In this document: piece by piece, positions 55,363 to 64,000 of the stretch
How positions within the stretch are numbered: position 1 is the first letter of the stretch
Layout: the number at the start of each line of letters is the position of its first letter
Assembly (NCBI GenBank): GCA_963843365.1
Contig: CAWJKG010000003.1
Coordinates: 124,001-188,000 of the forward strand
DNA: 64,000 bases
From: Bog-473 sp963843365
GTDB taxonomy: Bacteria > Actinomycetota > Acidimicrobiia > Acidimicrobiales > RAAP-2
Direction of reading: 5' to 3'
Made by a program: the position numbers and the translations under genes
The notes under the pieces: generated by a model
The model's input: only the letters and a program-made list of their open reading frames with translations
Databases searched by the model: none
Told to the model about the DNA's origin: nothing

Positions 55363-56369
55363 TGCCGCGCCGGGCGGGTCCAGGGCTGGCGGTGCTGGCC
55401 GTGGTCGCACTGTCGCTCCTCGTGGCCGGATGCGCAAAGGGAGCGGGATCGGCCGGCGGGACCACCACGACCACACGCCCCCCAACGACCACGACGACCG
55501 GTCCGGCCGGCTCCTGGTCCAGCGCCATCCATGTCGCGGCCGGCGCCGACCTGTCGGTGGTCACCTGCACCGCACCCGCATCATGCATCATGGGCTCGAC
55601 CACCGGGCAGACGTATCGGCTGTTCCTCGACAAGATCAGCCCTCTCGGCGCCCCGGTGCCCTCCCCGTCACCTCAGGGGAACGCATACATGTCATGCGGA
55701 GCAGGCAACTTCTGCGCCGCCGCCCCCAACCTGAACCAGGTGGCCTTCCTCTCCGGTTCCAACTGGGAGCCGCCCGCCACGATCTCCGCCGCCCAGGGCA
55801 TCACCGCCATCGACTGCACCGGGCCCACCTTCTGCGTGACGATCGACGGCGAGGGGAACTCCTTCGCCTATGACGGCAACGGCTGGTCCGGCAACCTCGG
55901 CGCCTGGGGGGCCGCCAACCAGATCTCCTGCGTCTCCCCGTCGTTCTGCGTCGCGGCCGAGGGCGGCCCCTCGATCTTCGACGGCTCGACCTGGACCCAA
56001 CCGGGTGACATCGACAGCCAGGGCCAGCTGAACTCCGTCTCCTGCGCCACCACGACCTTCTGCGTCATGGTGGACAGCAACGGCGCCGTCCTCACCTGGA
56101 ACGGGTCGAGCTTCACCCCGCCCGCCACCATCGCATCCGAGCCGCCCCTCACCGGCACCAACGCGTCGGGGCTCACGTCCGTGTCCTGCCCGACCACCAC
56201 GTTCTGCCGCGCCGTCGACTCCATCGGGCGGGTCTTCGCCTGGAACGGTGCGACGTGGAGCGCCGGCACCCTGATCGACAACGGTCGCGCCCTCACGAGC
56301 ATTTCGTGCCCGGCGGTCTCCTACTGCGTGGCGGTCGACCGGTCGGGCAACGCGTTCGTCTCCACCTGA
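55362..56369 (+). CDS. Lipoprotein with seven Cys-pair repeats, probable beta-propeller
   Basis: 335 residues from GTG 55362, sharing one base with the preceding stop. Lipobox LLVAGC, then a Thr/Pro-rich stalk. Seven repeats each contain a SCxxxxFC-type pair: VTCTAPASCIMG, MSCGAGNFCAAA, IDCTGPTFCVTI, ISCVSPSFCVAA, VSCATTTFCVMV, VSCPTTTFCRAV, ISCPAVSYCVAV. A seven-bladed extracellular propeller stabilised by disulfides is inferred. Ligand unknown. Confidence 0.72.
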   Translation: MPRRAGPGLAVLAVVALSLLVAGCAKGAGSAGGTTTTTRPPTTTTTGPAGSWSSAIHVAAGADLSVVTCTAPASCIMGSTTGQTYRLFLDKISPLGAPVPSPSPQGNAYMSCGAGNFCAAAPNLNQVAFLSGSNWEPPATISAAQGITAIDCTGPTFCVTIDGEGNSFAYDGNGWSGNLGAWGAANQISCVSPSFCVAAEGGPSIFDGSTWTQPGDIDSQGQLNSVSCATTTFCVMVDSNGAVLTWNGSSFTPPATIASEPPLTGTNASGLTSVSCPTTTFCRAVDSIGRVFAWNGATWSAGTLIDNGRALTSISCPAVSYCVAVDRSGNAFVST

Positions 56370-56954
56370 TCACCAGGGGGCGAGCTGCGGCGGCTCGCCG
56401 CGACCGATGACCCAGGCCAACAGCGCGGCGGGGTCACTCCGTTCCGCCAGACGGGGGAGCTCGCGCGGCAGCCAGGCCTCCACCAGCGCGGGCGGGAACG
56501 GGACCGGCCCCAGGCCGAGATCCCGGTGGTGCACCACGACCTCTCTCCAGCGCGACAGCACGGCGTCCCTCGAGTTCTCCACCACACCGCGGGAGGTCCG
56601 CGACGGGGCGTCCCAGGCGGCGGGAGGGAGGTCGGTCAGCACACGGGCCACGGCGTCGGCGGTGCGCGTCACGTCCTGCACCAGTTCGGCCGCCGACCGA
56701 CCGGCCCCGGCCTCGATCGCCTCGGCCCGTTGCGCCAAGCCTCCCGGGTACTGGTCGCGCAGCTCGCCGCGGGCCGCGCCCTCCAGTCGCCAGACCAGGC
56801 TGTCGGCGTTGCGGGCGATGTGCGTCAACAGGTGCCCGACGGTCCACGCGGGCAACAGGCTCGGTTGGCGCGCCACATCGTCGGTGATGGCGGGAAGCGC
56901 GGCCAGCAACGTCGCCTGGGCGGCGAGACACCCGTCGACGAGAGCGATGGTCAC
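56370..56954 (-). CDS. Maleylpyruvate isomerase/DinB-fold protein (mycothiol-dependent type)
   Basis: 194 residues from GTG 56954, overlapping the upstream stop. PAWTVGHLLTHIARNADSLV and DAVLSRWREVVVHHRDLGLG carry the His residues that in the family bind divalent metal (His in HLLTHIARN and EVVVHHRDL). Members of this DinB-like group use mycothiol as cofactor. It follows the decarboxylase gene and is probably its partner in one transcript; the reaction is not known. Confidence 0.75.
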   Translation of the reverse strand: MTIALVDGCLAAQATLLAALPAITDDVARQPSLLPAWTVGHLLTHIARNADSLVWRLEGAARGELRDQYPGGLAQRAEAIEAGAGRSAAELVQDVTRTADAVARVLTDLPPAAWDAPSRTSRGVVENSRDAVLSRWREVVVHHRDLGLGPVPFPPALVEAWLPRELPRLAERSDPAALLAWVIGRGEPPQLAPW

Positions 56955-58345
56955 GAGGGCGGAATGGTGGACTGCCCGTCGAGCATGTCCGCCATGACGG
57001 CGCGGATGAACTCGTCCGCCTCCTCGGTCATGCCGCCGGCCACCCCGCCGTAGATGGCACCCGAGCGGGGCGCCTCGTCCGCGTGCTCCTTGGCGTACGC
57101 CACTGCGTCGGCGAGGTCCGCCGCGAACTCGGGCACCACCTCGGGTTGGGTCTGCGGCCTCGTCACCGCCATGTGCAGTGCGTTGGGGTACTGCTGCCCG
57201 TTGAACCGCCACCCCCTCGTCCGCATGAAGTCGTTCACGTGGTAGATGTCGAACTCGTCGGAGGTGAAGGAGAAGAGGAACGTCGGCCGCCCGACCAGCC
57301 GGAGCTCGGGGTGCGACGTCACCGCCTCCTGCATGGCGACCGAGGTGGCGAAGATCTCCCGCGCGTAGCCCAGGTAGCCCGAGTGGCCGAGCTGCACCAT
57401 GGCGGCCCAGGTGGCCGCGATCAACCCGCCCGATCGCGATCCCTCCATACCGGGCGACGTGTACTTCCCACCGCTCCAGTCCGTCAGGTAGAAGTACTGC
57501 GCGTTGCGCAAGGCCTTGGAACGGAAGCTGAGGACCGACGAGCCCTTGAAGGCGTAGCCGTACTTGTGCGTGTCGGCGGATATGGACGTCACGCCCGGCA
57601 CCGAGTAGTCGAAGGCGGGAATGTCGTAGCCGAGCTCTTGGCCGAAGGGCAGGATGAAGCCGCCGAGGCACCCGTCGACGTGGAGCCCGACCCCCCGCTC
57701 GAGCGCCAGGTCCGACAGGTCGCCGATGGGGTCGACGGTGCCGTAGCCGTAGTTGCACGCCGACCCGATCAGGGCGACGGTCTGATCATCGACGTGGTCG
57801 CGCACCCAGTCCACGTCCACCTGCGTCGTCACCGGATCGATGGGCGCGCGCCGCAGCTCGACGCCGAAGAGATGGCAGGCCTTGTCGAACGCGGGGTGTG
57901 CGGTCTCCGGCTTGATCACGTTGGGCCGCGTCACCCCGCGCGTCTGGGCGGCGTGCTCGCGGTAGGCCAGGATGGCGTGCAGAATGCTGCCGGTACCCCC
58001 CGTGGTGACAAGGCCGCAGGGGTCGTCACCGGCGGCCAGCGCCGCGTCCGCGTGGTGCAGGTCGAGCGTCATGGAGATGATCTCGGCCTCGAACTTCGTG
58101 GCGCTCGGACACATGTCCCGCTGCAGCACGTTCACGTGCGCGAACAGCCCGAATGCCTCATTCATGAAGTGGTAGTGGTCGTGGTCGCCGCAGTACATGG
58201 TCCCGGAGCACTTGCCGGTCTCCCAGAAGGCGTCCTCCTCGGTGGCCATGGTGCGCAACTCCGACAGCACGGCTTCCCGGCTCATTCCCTCTTCGGGCAG
58301 GACACGGTTGACAGCGAAGCGGTCGGCGTAGGGATAGTCGCTCAT
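56951..58345 (-). CDS. PLP-dependent decarboxylase / sphingosine-1-phosphate-lyase-like enzyme
   Basis: 464 residues. CGLVTTGGTGSILHAILAYR binds the PLP phosphate, VALIGSACNYGYGTVDPIGD and LHVDGCLGGFILPFG contain the Asp, and SISADTHKYGYAFKGSSVLS holds the Schiff-base Lys. The layout is group II decarboxylase, closest to sphingosine-1-phosphate aldolases rather than glutamate decarboxylase. No sphingolipid pathway is visible, so the substrate is open. It overlaps the mycothiol-type gene. Confidence 0.85.
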   Translation of the reverse strand: MSDYPYADRFAVNRVLPEEGMSREAVLSELRTMATEEDAFWETGKCSGTMYCGDHDHYHFMNEAFGLFAHVNVLQRDMCPSATKFEAEIISMTLDLHHADAALAAGDDPCGLVTTGGTGSILHAILAYREHAAQTRGVTRPNVIKPETAHPAFDKACHLFGVELRRAPIDPVTTQVDVDWVRDHVDDQTVALIGSACNYGYGTVDPIGDLSDLALERGVGLHVDGCLGGFILPFGQELGYDIPAFDYSVPGVTSISADTHKYGYAFKGSSVLSFRSKALRNAQYFYLTDWSGGKYTSPGMEGSRSGGLIAATWAAMVQLGHSGYLGYAREIFATSVAMQEAVTSHPELRLVGRPTFLFSFTSDEFDIYHVNDFMRTRGWRFNGQQYPNALHMAVTRPQTQPEVVPEFAADLADAVAYAKEHADEAPRSGAIYGGVAGGMTEEADEFIRAVMADMLDGQSTIPPS

Positions 58346-58470
58346 CGGTACTGGCCTCCTCGGGGCGGCGAAGCGGCGGGGAGATGGACATGACGGCCGC
58401 CCCTCCGAGACTATTCAATCGGCTCGATCACGTCGCCGGGTCAGTCCGGCGGACACCTCCGTGGGCGACA

Positions 58471-60144
58471 ATGGCGTCCGTGCCCCGCCCCCGTGTCTTC
58501 TCCTCGTTGCGCGGGTACCAGCGGTCCTGGGTGAGCGGGGACCTGGTCGGTGGGCTCATGCTCCTGGTCATCGCCGTCCCGGAGCAGTTGGCCACATCCA
58601 GGCTGGCCGGGATGCCGCCGATCACCGGGTTCTACGCCTTCGTGGCCGGCACGGCGCTCTTCGCGTTTCTGGGGTCCAACCCGCAGCTTTCCGTCGGGGC
58701 CGATTCGACCATCGCGCCGCTGTTCGCCACGGGAGTGGCGACACTCGCCGTCACGGGCTCGTCCCGCTATGTGGAGTTGGTGGCGATCCTGGCCGTGATG
58801 GTCGGGATCCTGGTCATGCTCGTGAGCATCCTGCGTCTCGGCTGGGTCGCCGAGTTCCTCTCGACCCCCATCGTGACGGGCTTCCTGTCCGGCGTGGCGG
58901 TCATCATCGTCATCCACCAGCTCCCCGACTTCCTCGGGCTGCCCCCGACCACGGGGTCGAACTCGCACCGGGTGGCGTGGGTGTTCACCCACTTCGGCGA
59001 CGTCAACGGGTGGACGGTGGCCATCGGACTCGGCGTGTTGGCGGTCATGTTCGCCAGCGCCCGCCTCGATCGCCGCATCCCGGGCGGCCTGATCGGCCTG
59101 ATCGGTTCGACCGCGCTCGTGGCGGCGCTGGGCCTCCAGGCGCACGGGGTGGCAGTGCTCGGCACCATCCAGAGCGGTGCCCCGCATTTCGGACTGACCG
59201 GGTTGTCGTGGTCCACCATCAGCAGCCTGGCGCCCCTGGCGGCCGTGGTCGCGCTGGTCGTCGTGACGCAGACCGCAGCCACCACGCGCGCGTTCGCCGA
59301 TCAGGGTGGGTACGACGCCGACGCCGGGCGGGACTTCCTCGGTGTGGGTGCCGGCAGCGTGCTCGCCGGCCTCGTGGGCGCGTTCCCGGTCGACGCCAGC
59401 CCGCCGCGCACCGGTGCCGTCGCCACCGTGGGTGGCCGCACTCAGGCCGGCGCGTTGGGTGCCGCGCTCGATCGTCGTCCTGCTGATCCCCGTGGCCAAC
59501 ATCCTCGAAGACGTGCCACTGGCCACGTTGGCCGCCGTGCTCATCTACGTCGCCATCCGCCTCTTCAAACCGGACGACCTCCGCGCCATCGCCCACTTCG
59601 ACCTCTTCGAGTTCGGGCTGACTGCGGTGACGTTGCTCACCGTGGTGCTCATCGGGGTGGAGCAGGGCATCGGCGTCGCGGTAGGGCTCGCCATCCTTGA
59701 CCGGATCAGACTGAGCGCCCGCCCGACGCTCCACGTGCTCGGGCGCCTTCCGGGCACGACCAGCTGGGCCCCCCTGTCAGCGGACCCCACGGCGGCCCAG
59801 ATGCCCGGGGTCCTCGTCCTGCTCTTCGCCACGCCGCTCTGGTACGCCAATGCGGTGCGCTTCCGCGAAGAGGTCGCGGCGGCCTTCACCCGCGCCCCGG
59901 GGCGCGGGTCCTCGTCCTGGACGCGCTCGGGATGTCCGACGTGGACTTCACCGGCGCCCGCGCCCTGGACCACGTGCTCGATGCCTGCGACCGCGCCCAT
60001 GTCACCTTCGGCGTGGCGCGGGCGGGCGGGCACGTCCACGACATCCTGCGGCGCGCCGGCCTGGCGCAGCGCATCGGCGAGCACAACTTCTTCCCCAGCG
60101 TGAACGAGGCGGTCACGGCGTTGGCCGACGAACCGCACCCATAG
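58471..60144 (+). CDS. SulP-family anion transporter with C-terminal STAS domain; two frameshifts
   Basis: About 558 residues across breaks near 59465 and 59900. The transport domain (ten or more helices) shows DLVGGLMLLVIAVPEQLATS, PPITGFYAFVAGTALFAFLG, ADQGGYDADAGRDFLGVGAG and PVDASPPRTGAVATVGGRTQ, then LLIPVANILEDVPLATLAAV. The STAS domain has VLVLDALGMSDVDFTGARAL and VHDILRRAGLAQRIGEHNFF. Both breaks are in G/C runs. It moves sulfate, bicarbonate or another anion. Confidence 0.88.
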
Positions 60145-61326
60145 TCAGGGCCCCGGCGCCCCGTCCGACTCGGGCTCCGGACGGACCGCGGTCACCCGGG
60201 TCCAGAGGGGCGACGGGCGCGAGACCATGACTCGGCCCGTCGGACCGACGATGGTGAGCTCCTCGTTGGCGTCGCCCGACAGGGACCAGCCCTTTCGGTG
60301 CACCACGCCGTGATGATGACGACACAGGAGCACCAGGTTCGGGAGGTCCGTCCTGCCGCCCGGTTTCCACGGCACAATGTGGTGCACGTTCGTGAACGTG
60401 ACGTGCGAACAGCCCGGGAAGCGGCAGTGTCGATCGCGGCGGATGACCTCTCTGCGTTGCGCTCCCGAGGGGAAGCGCCGGGCCCGGCCCTCGTACATGG
60501 TGTGTCCCGCATCATCGTCCACGGCCACGACCATGGTGGCGTCGCACGAGAGCCGCGTGACCGTCTCGACGTCGATCAGGCCGTCGTGCTCGAGCTCGGC
60601 GGCCAGGACGCCCGGCTCGCCGCCCTCGACCAGCGTGTCGAGGGGGACGTGGGCGACGACGAAGAACGGGGTGGCCGTGGAGCCCTGCGGGGTGGCCGAG
60701 CCCACCATCCCGAGGAATCCGTCGCAGCGCCGCTGGTCGAGCGGGGTCTCCCCGTCGGAGGGGACCGTGGCGGCCCAGGAGTCGACGCAGGCCCGGGTCT
60801 GCGCGTAGGCCTCGGCCGGCAGCTGCAGCGACATCGTGCGGTGCTGGTCGTTGAAGCGCAGAAAGCGGCGTTCGTGCTCCGACCGCAAGGGAGCCGACGC
60901 AGATCGGGCTCTGTCGGTGGCCGTCCGGGCGACATCGGCCAGCTCACGAACCGTGTGCGCCGCCGCCAGCTCGCACAGCTCCTCGTCGGTCCCGGGGGTG
61001 GCCACCGCGACCACCGCCCGCACCTTGTCGAAGGAGATGTCGCCCCGGCACAGGGATCCCACCAGATGGGGGAGGTCCCGGGTCCTTTCGGCGACCCGGG
61101 ACAGGGCGCGGGCAGACGCCACCGACATACCGAAGCGCTCGGCCACCCAGGCCTCGGGCGACGTCGCACCCTCGGCGCGGAACATCTCGCGGCGACTGGA
61201 CTCTGCCAGGCAGACGGCGAAGGTCCCCTCGGCGGACGTCTTCAGCCGCAGCGCCTCGTCCATGCGGGCCGCCAGCTCCTCGTCCGACCATGCGTGGAGT
61301 TCCGGACTCTGGAGCGTCGTCGTCAT
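60145..61326 (-). CDS. DUF222-domain HNH endonuclease
   Basis: 393 residues. The N-terminal helical DUF222 region (WVAERFGMSVASARALSRVA) is followed by the C-terminal HNH motif: CRFPGCSHVTFTNVHHIVPW, then GGRTDLPNLVLLCRHHHGVVH with the zinc Cys/His ligands. These proteins are abundant in actinobacteria, with unknown role; some accompany mobile DNA. The stop abuts the SulP stop. Confidence 0.88.
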   Translation of the reverse strand: MTTTLQSPELHAWSDEELAARMDEALRLKTSAEGTFAVCLAESSRREMFRAEGATSPEAWVAERFGMSVASARALSRVAERTRDLPHLVGSLCRGDISFDKVRAVVAVATPGTDEELCELAAAHTVRELADVARTATDRARSASAPLRSEHERRFLRFNDQHRTMSLQLPAEAYAQTRACVDSWAATVPSDGETPLDQRRCDGFLGMVGSATPQGSTATPFFVVAHVPLDTLVEGGEPGVLAAELEHDGLIDVETVTRLSCDATMVVAVDDDAGHTMYEGRARRFPSGAQRREVIRRDRHCRFPGCSHVTFTNVHHIVPWKPGGRTDLPNLVLLCRHHHGVVHRKGWSLSGDANEELTIVGPTGRVMVSRPSPLWTRVTAVRPEPESDGAPGP

Positions 61327-61379
61327 CGGGGGAAGAACGGTCCCCTCCGCCGGAAGGGCCGCGCCGCAGAAGTCGGCGG

Positions 61380-62195
61380 TCAGCCCACTTCCAATTCAGC
61401 CCGTAGCGGGCGGTGGTCCGAGCCCGCGTGCGGGAACACGCCTCCCGCCACGGGGCGCAGGGCACCCCGGACGAGAATGTGGTCGATCTGGCTGTGCGGG
61501 CGCCAGGTGGGCCAGGTGGGGCCGATCACGGCCCGATGCCATCCCGGCATGAAACGGCTGACGAGCGGTCCCCAGCTGTTCATGTCGCCCGCCAGCACGG
61601 CGTCGGGCCTGGCCTCGGTCTGCAGCTGGTGCCGCAGCTCGGCCCAGTTGCGGTACGAGCCCATGTGCAGGTGGGACATGTGCGTGCCGGCCACCGAGAT
61701 CGGCCGGCCCTCGACGGTGATGTCGACCACGAGGGCGGCCCGGGTCACGCGGTCGGTCCGCAGCGTCCGCATGGGGAGCAACCTCGTCGCCTCGATCGGC
61801 AGCTCGGGTCGCACCAACACGGCGATGCCCAGGGAGCCCGGTTCGGCATGTTGCCAGCGCGCCATGGCGCGGACGCGGGCGGACTCGGGGCGGACGCCGT
61901 CCATGTACAGGGGCTTGTTGGCGTTGTGCCAGACCGGGCGGGCCCGCCACGTGGGGGGCGCCTCGGGCTGCGGGCGGATGCGCCGGCCCGTCCCCAGCGT
62001 GTGCGCGGCGATCTGGTAGCCGAGCGACCGGGCCGCCTCCGCCGACTGGCCGCCGCCGGCATCTCCCGCGGTCGTCCAGGCCTCTTCGAGGACGATGACG
62101 TCGGCATTCAGCCCGGCGATGGCGGCGACGTAGTCGTAGGGCCGGCCCCACCCGTCCATCCCGCAGTGCATGTTGTAGTTGGCGATGCTGAGCAC
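61380..62195 (-). CDS. Endonuclease/exonuclease/phosphatase-fold hydrolase
   Basis: 271 residues from GTG 62195. LSIANYNMHCGMDGWGRPYD, DVIVLEEAWTTAGDAG (metal Glu), GTHMSHLHMGSYRNWAELRH, VLAGDMNSWGPLVSRF and IDHILVRGALRPV, ending with SDHRPLRAELEVG, give the complete catalytic set. It could be a phosphodiesterase, sphingomyelinase-like or nuclease-like enzyme. It has no signal peptide. It diverges from the aminotransferase gene. Confidence 0.82.
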   Translation of the reverse strand: MLSIANYNMHCGMDGWGRPYDYVAAIAGLNADVIVLEEAWTTAGDAGGGQSAEAARSLGYQIAAHTLGTGRRIRPQPEAPPTWRARPVWHNANKPLYMDGVRPESARVRAMARWQHAEPGSLGIAVLVRPELPIEATRLLPMRTLRTDRVTRAALVVDITVEGRPISVAGTHMSHLHMGSYRNWAELRHQLQTEARPDAVLAGDMNSWGPLVSRFMPGWHRAVIGPTWPTWRPHSQIDHILVRGALRPVAGGVFPHAGSDHRPLRAELEVG

Positions 62196-62240
62196 GGTCC
62201 GCACAGACGATAGGCGAGCCGAGCCGGTACCATCGGCGCG

Positions 62241-63416
62241 GTGGCAGGCGGGGAGGCGTACTTGGCCCGGCGACTGCAGCCCTTCACCACGACGATCTTC
62301 GCCACCATGTCCGAATTGGCCGCGGCCACCGGATCGGTCAATCTCGGGCAGGGGTTTCCCGACACGGACGGTCCCGAGGAGCTGCGCGAGGTGGCCGTGG
62401 CGGCCATCCGCGCCGGTCGCAACCAGTACCCGCCCGGGAACGGCGTCGCCGAACTGCGCCGCGCCGTGGCGGCGCATCAACGGGCCTGGTACGGCCTGAC
62501 CCCGGATCCCGAGACCGAGGTGCTGGTCACGGTCGGCGCCACCGAGGCGATCGCGGCGACGCTGCTGGCCCTGTGCGAGCCCGGCGACGAGGTCGTGCTG
62601 TTCGAGCCGACCTACGACTCCTACTCCGCCGCGGTGGCGCTGGCCGGCGCCGTGCCGCGCCCGGTGCGGCTCCACGCGCCCGATTGGCGCTTCGATCCCG
62701 ACGAGCTGATCGCGGCCGTCGGCCCGCGCACCCGGTTGGTCTTGCTGAACTCGCCGCACAACCCGACCGGCAAGGTGTTCACGGCGGAGGAGCTGGGACA
62801 GGTCGCCGCCCTGTGCTGCGCCCACGACCTCCTGGCGGTGACGGACGAGGTGTACGAGCACCTGGTCTTCGACGGCGCGCACATCCCCTTGGCCACCCTG
62901 CCCGGCATGGGTGGACGCACCTTGACCATCTCCTCCGGTGGCAAGACGTTCTCGTTCACCGGATGGAAGGTGGGCTGGGTGAGCGGCGCCGCGCCGCTGG
63001 TCGCAGCGGTGCGGGCGGCGAAGCAATTCCTGACCTATACGAGCCCGGCGCCGTTCCAGCTCGCCGTCGCCCGCGGGCTGGGTTTCGCACCGGACGCCAT
63101 GGGACGGCTGGCCCTCGAGCTGCGGGCCGGCCGGGACCTCCTCTGCGACGGGCTGGAGTCGCTGGGGTACGAGGTGTTCCGCCCCGCCGCCACCTACTTC
63201 GCCACGACCGACATCGCGCCGGTGGCGCCGGGGATCAGCGCCGAGGAGTACTGCCTCGCCCTCCCCGGACGTTGCGGGGTCGTCGCCATCCCGAGCTCGG
63301 TCTTCTATGACCCGGCCGATCCCGGGGCGGGGCGGACGCTGGTCCGCTGGGCTTTCTGCAAGCGTCCCGACGTCCTGCAGGACGCGCTGGCCCGCTTAGC
63401 ATCGTGGGAACGATGA
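62241..63416 (+). CDS. Class I/II pyridoxal-phosphate aminotransferase, DapC-like
   Basis: 391 residues from GTG 62241. NLGQGFPDTDGPEELREVAV, NQYPPGNGVAELRRAVAAHQ, NSPHNPTGKVFTAEELGQVA (PLP-binding Asn), VTDEVYEHLVFDGAHI and SSGGKTFSFTGWKVGWVSG (Schiff-base Lys) are in order. The GQGFPD..G motif fits the mycobacterial N-succinyldiaminopimelate aminotransferase DapC; assignment to lysine synthesis is probable, not certain. Its stop overlaps the PhzF start (ATGA). Confidence 0.88.
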   Translation: MAGGEAYLARRLQPFTTTIFATMSELAAATGSVNLGQGFPDTDGPEELREVAVAAIRAGRNQYPPGNGVAELRRAVAAHQRAWYGLTPDPETEVLVTVGATEAIAATLLALCEPGDEVVLFEPTYDSYSAAVALAGAVPRPVRLHAPDWRFDPDELIAAVGPRTRLVLLNSPHNPTGKVFTAEELGQVAALCCAHDLLAVTDEVYEHLVFDGAHIPLATLPGMGGRTLTISSGGKTFSFTGWKVGWVSGAAPLVAAVRAAKQFLTYTSPAPFQLAVARGLGFAPDAMGRLALELRAGRDLLCDGLESLGYEVFRPAATYFATTDIAPVAPGISAEEYCLALPGRCGVVAIPSSVFYDPADPGAGRTLVRWAFCKRPDVLQDALARLASWER

Positions 63417-64000
63417 CGATCCCGATCACCTGGGTCGACGCCTTCAGCGACGCTGCGTTCGGCGGCAACCCGGCCGCCGTCTGCCTGCTGCGCGAGCCCA
63501 TCGACGACGATCGCATGCAGTCCATCGCCTTCGAGCTCGGTATCTCCGAGACGGCCTATGTCACGCCCTCGGACGATCCCGTCGTGTTCGGTCTCCGCTG
63601 GTTCTCGCCGGTAGTCGAGATCGACCTCTGCGGCCATGCCACCCTGGCCTCGGCGCACGTGCTGCGTGAGCGCGGCACCGTCGACGGGACGGCGGCGCTG
63701 ACCTTCCACACGCGGAGCGGCCCGCTGCGGGCGGATTTCGGCGGGGCGAGGATCGAGCTCGATTTCCCTGCCGACCCGATGATCCCGTCCCCTCTGCCGG
63801 CGTCCCTGCGGGACCAATGGCCCGGTGCGGTCGTGGCCAGCGGCCACACGGACTTCTTCACGTTCGTGGTCCTCTCCTCAGCCGATGCGGTCCGCACCTA
63901 CGAGCCCGACTTCGGGGCCATCGGGGCGGCCGGATCACGAGCGCTGCTCCTGACCGCGGCCGCATCGCCGGAGGCCGAGGCCGAGGCCGACTACGTGCTG
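63413..64000 (+). CDS. PhzF-family isomerase/epimerase (partial, right edge)
   Basis: N-terminal 196 residues, open at the window end. ITWVDAFSDAAFGGNPAAVC is the family start; AFELGISETAYVTPSD contains the Glu-based active-site region and FSPVVEIDLCGHATLASAHV is the most conserved motif. PhzF-type enzymes isomerise or epimerise small metabolites. The overlap with the aminotransferase implies translational coupling. Confidence 0.88.
   Translation, partial: MTIPITWVDAFSDAAFGGNPAAVCLLREPIDDDRMQSIAFELGISETAYVTPSDDPVVFGLRWFSPVVEIDLCGHATLASAHVLRERGTVDGTAALTFHTRSGPLRADFGGARIELDFPADPMIPSPLPASLRDQWPGAVVASGHTDFFTFVVLSSADAVRTYEPDFGAIGAAGSRALLLTAAASPEAEAEADYVL

Noticed and set aside
60145..61326. HNH nuclease as part of an intron, intein or phage
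   Set aside because: It is a complete stand-alone DUF222-HNH protein, a common actinobacterial family, with no intron ends or phage genes nearby.

Overview
This 64 kb window is high-GC DNA that codes densely on both strands. It reads as an actinobacterial chromosome segment, most likely class Acidimicrobiia. The evidence is a fused KGD-type 2-oxoglutarate dehydrogenase (3252-7020), a mycothiol-dependent maleylpyruvate isomerase-like protein, a SCO6745-family protein, a DUF222 HNH nuclease, many GTG/TTG starts, and a secreted glutamic peptidase with a tail of DGGVFAFGD-type repeats that I associate with Acidimicrobiia. I see no rRNA, CRISPR array, prophage or insertion sequence; one tRNA-Val(UAC) lies at 36222-36295.

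Layout. 0-12 kb: a truncated peptide-type ABC binding protein, a DMT transporter and an alpha/beta hydrolase; then a tight plus-strand run of kgd, a NYN-S1-lysine-tail RNA-associated protein, a FabZ-like dehydratase and xthA; then the G1 peptidase-propeller protein. 12-23 kb: a TPP enzyme overlapping a GlcD-type flavoprotein, a compact UvrD-like helicase, an amine oxidase-SCP2-amino acid permease run, and divergent ddl and murF. 23-34 kb: a LysM-BTAD regulator module with a membrane-anchored partner and a sigma-like protein, a phosphotransferase, an aldehyde dehydrogenase, a CHAP-fold protein and an acyltransferase-SGNH protein. 34-40 kb: an inositol-phosphatase-family enzyme, tRNA-Val, a PP2C-like protein, an Hsp20 under a CIRCE operator, and a pair made of a SipW-type signal peptidase fused to DUF5305 plus a small exported protein. 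40-51 kb: accessory metabolism (Gfo/Idh oxidoreductase, thioesterase, TMEM175 channel, SDR, DUF1214, antiporter, sulfatase, class III aminotransferase, HpnA-type epimerase). 51-64 kb: EttA, an NRDE protein, secreted and lipoprotein genes, Lrp/AsnC, an S1P-lyase-like decarboxylase, a SulP transporter, an HNH nuclease, an EEP hydrolase, an aminotransferase and the start of a PhzF protein.

Two window-wide patterns deserve attention. First, about twenty single-base frame disruptions interrupt genes that otherwise look intact; most that I could place sit at short G or C runs, so I read them as probable consensus errors rather than true pseudogenes. I report each affected locus as one gene and give the approximate break. 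Second, convergent genes are packed so tightly that six of twelve pairs abut or share stop-codon bases. The most interesting functional module is the SipW-DUF5305 peptidase with its probable export substrate (38006-39816). The lysine-tailed NYN-S1 protein (7013-8455) and the G1 peptidase with a propeller tail (9838-11841) come next.
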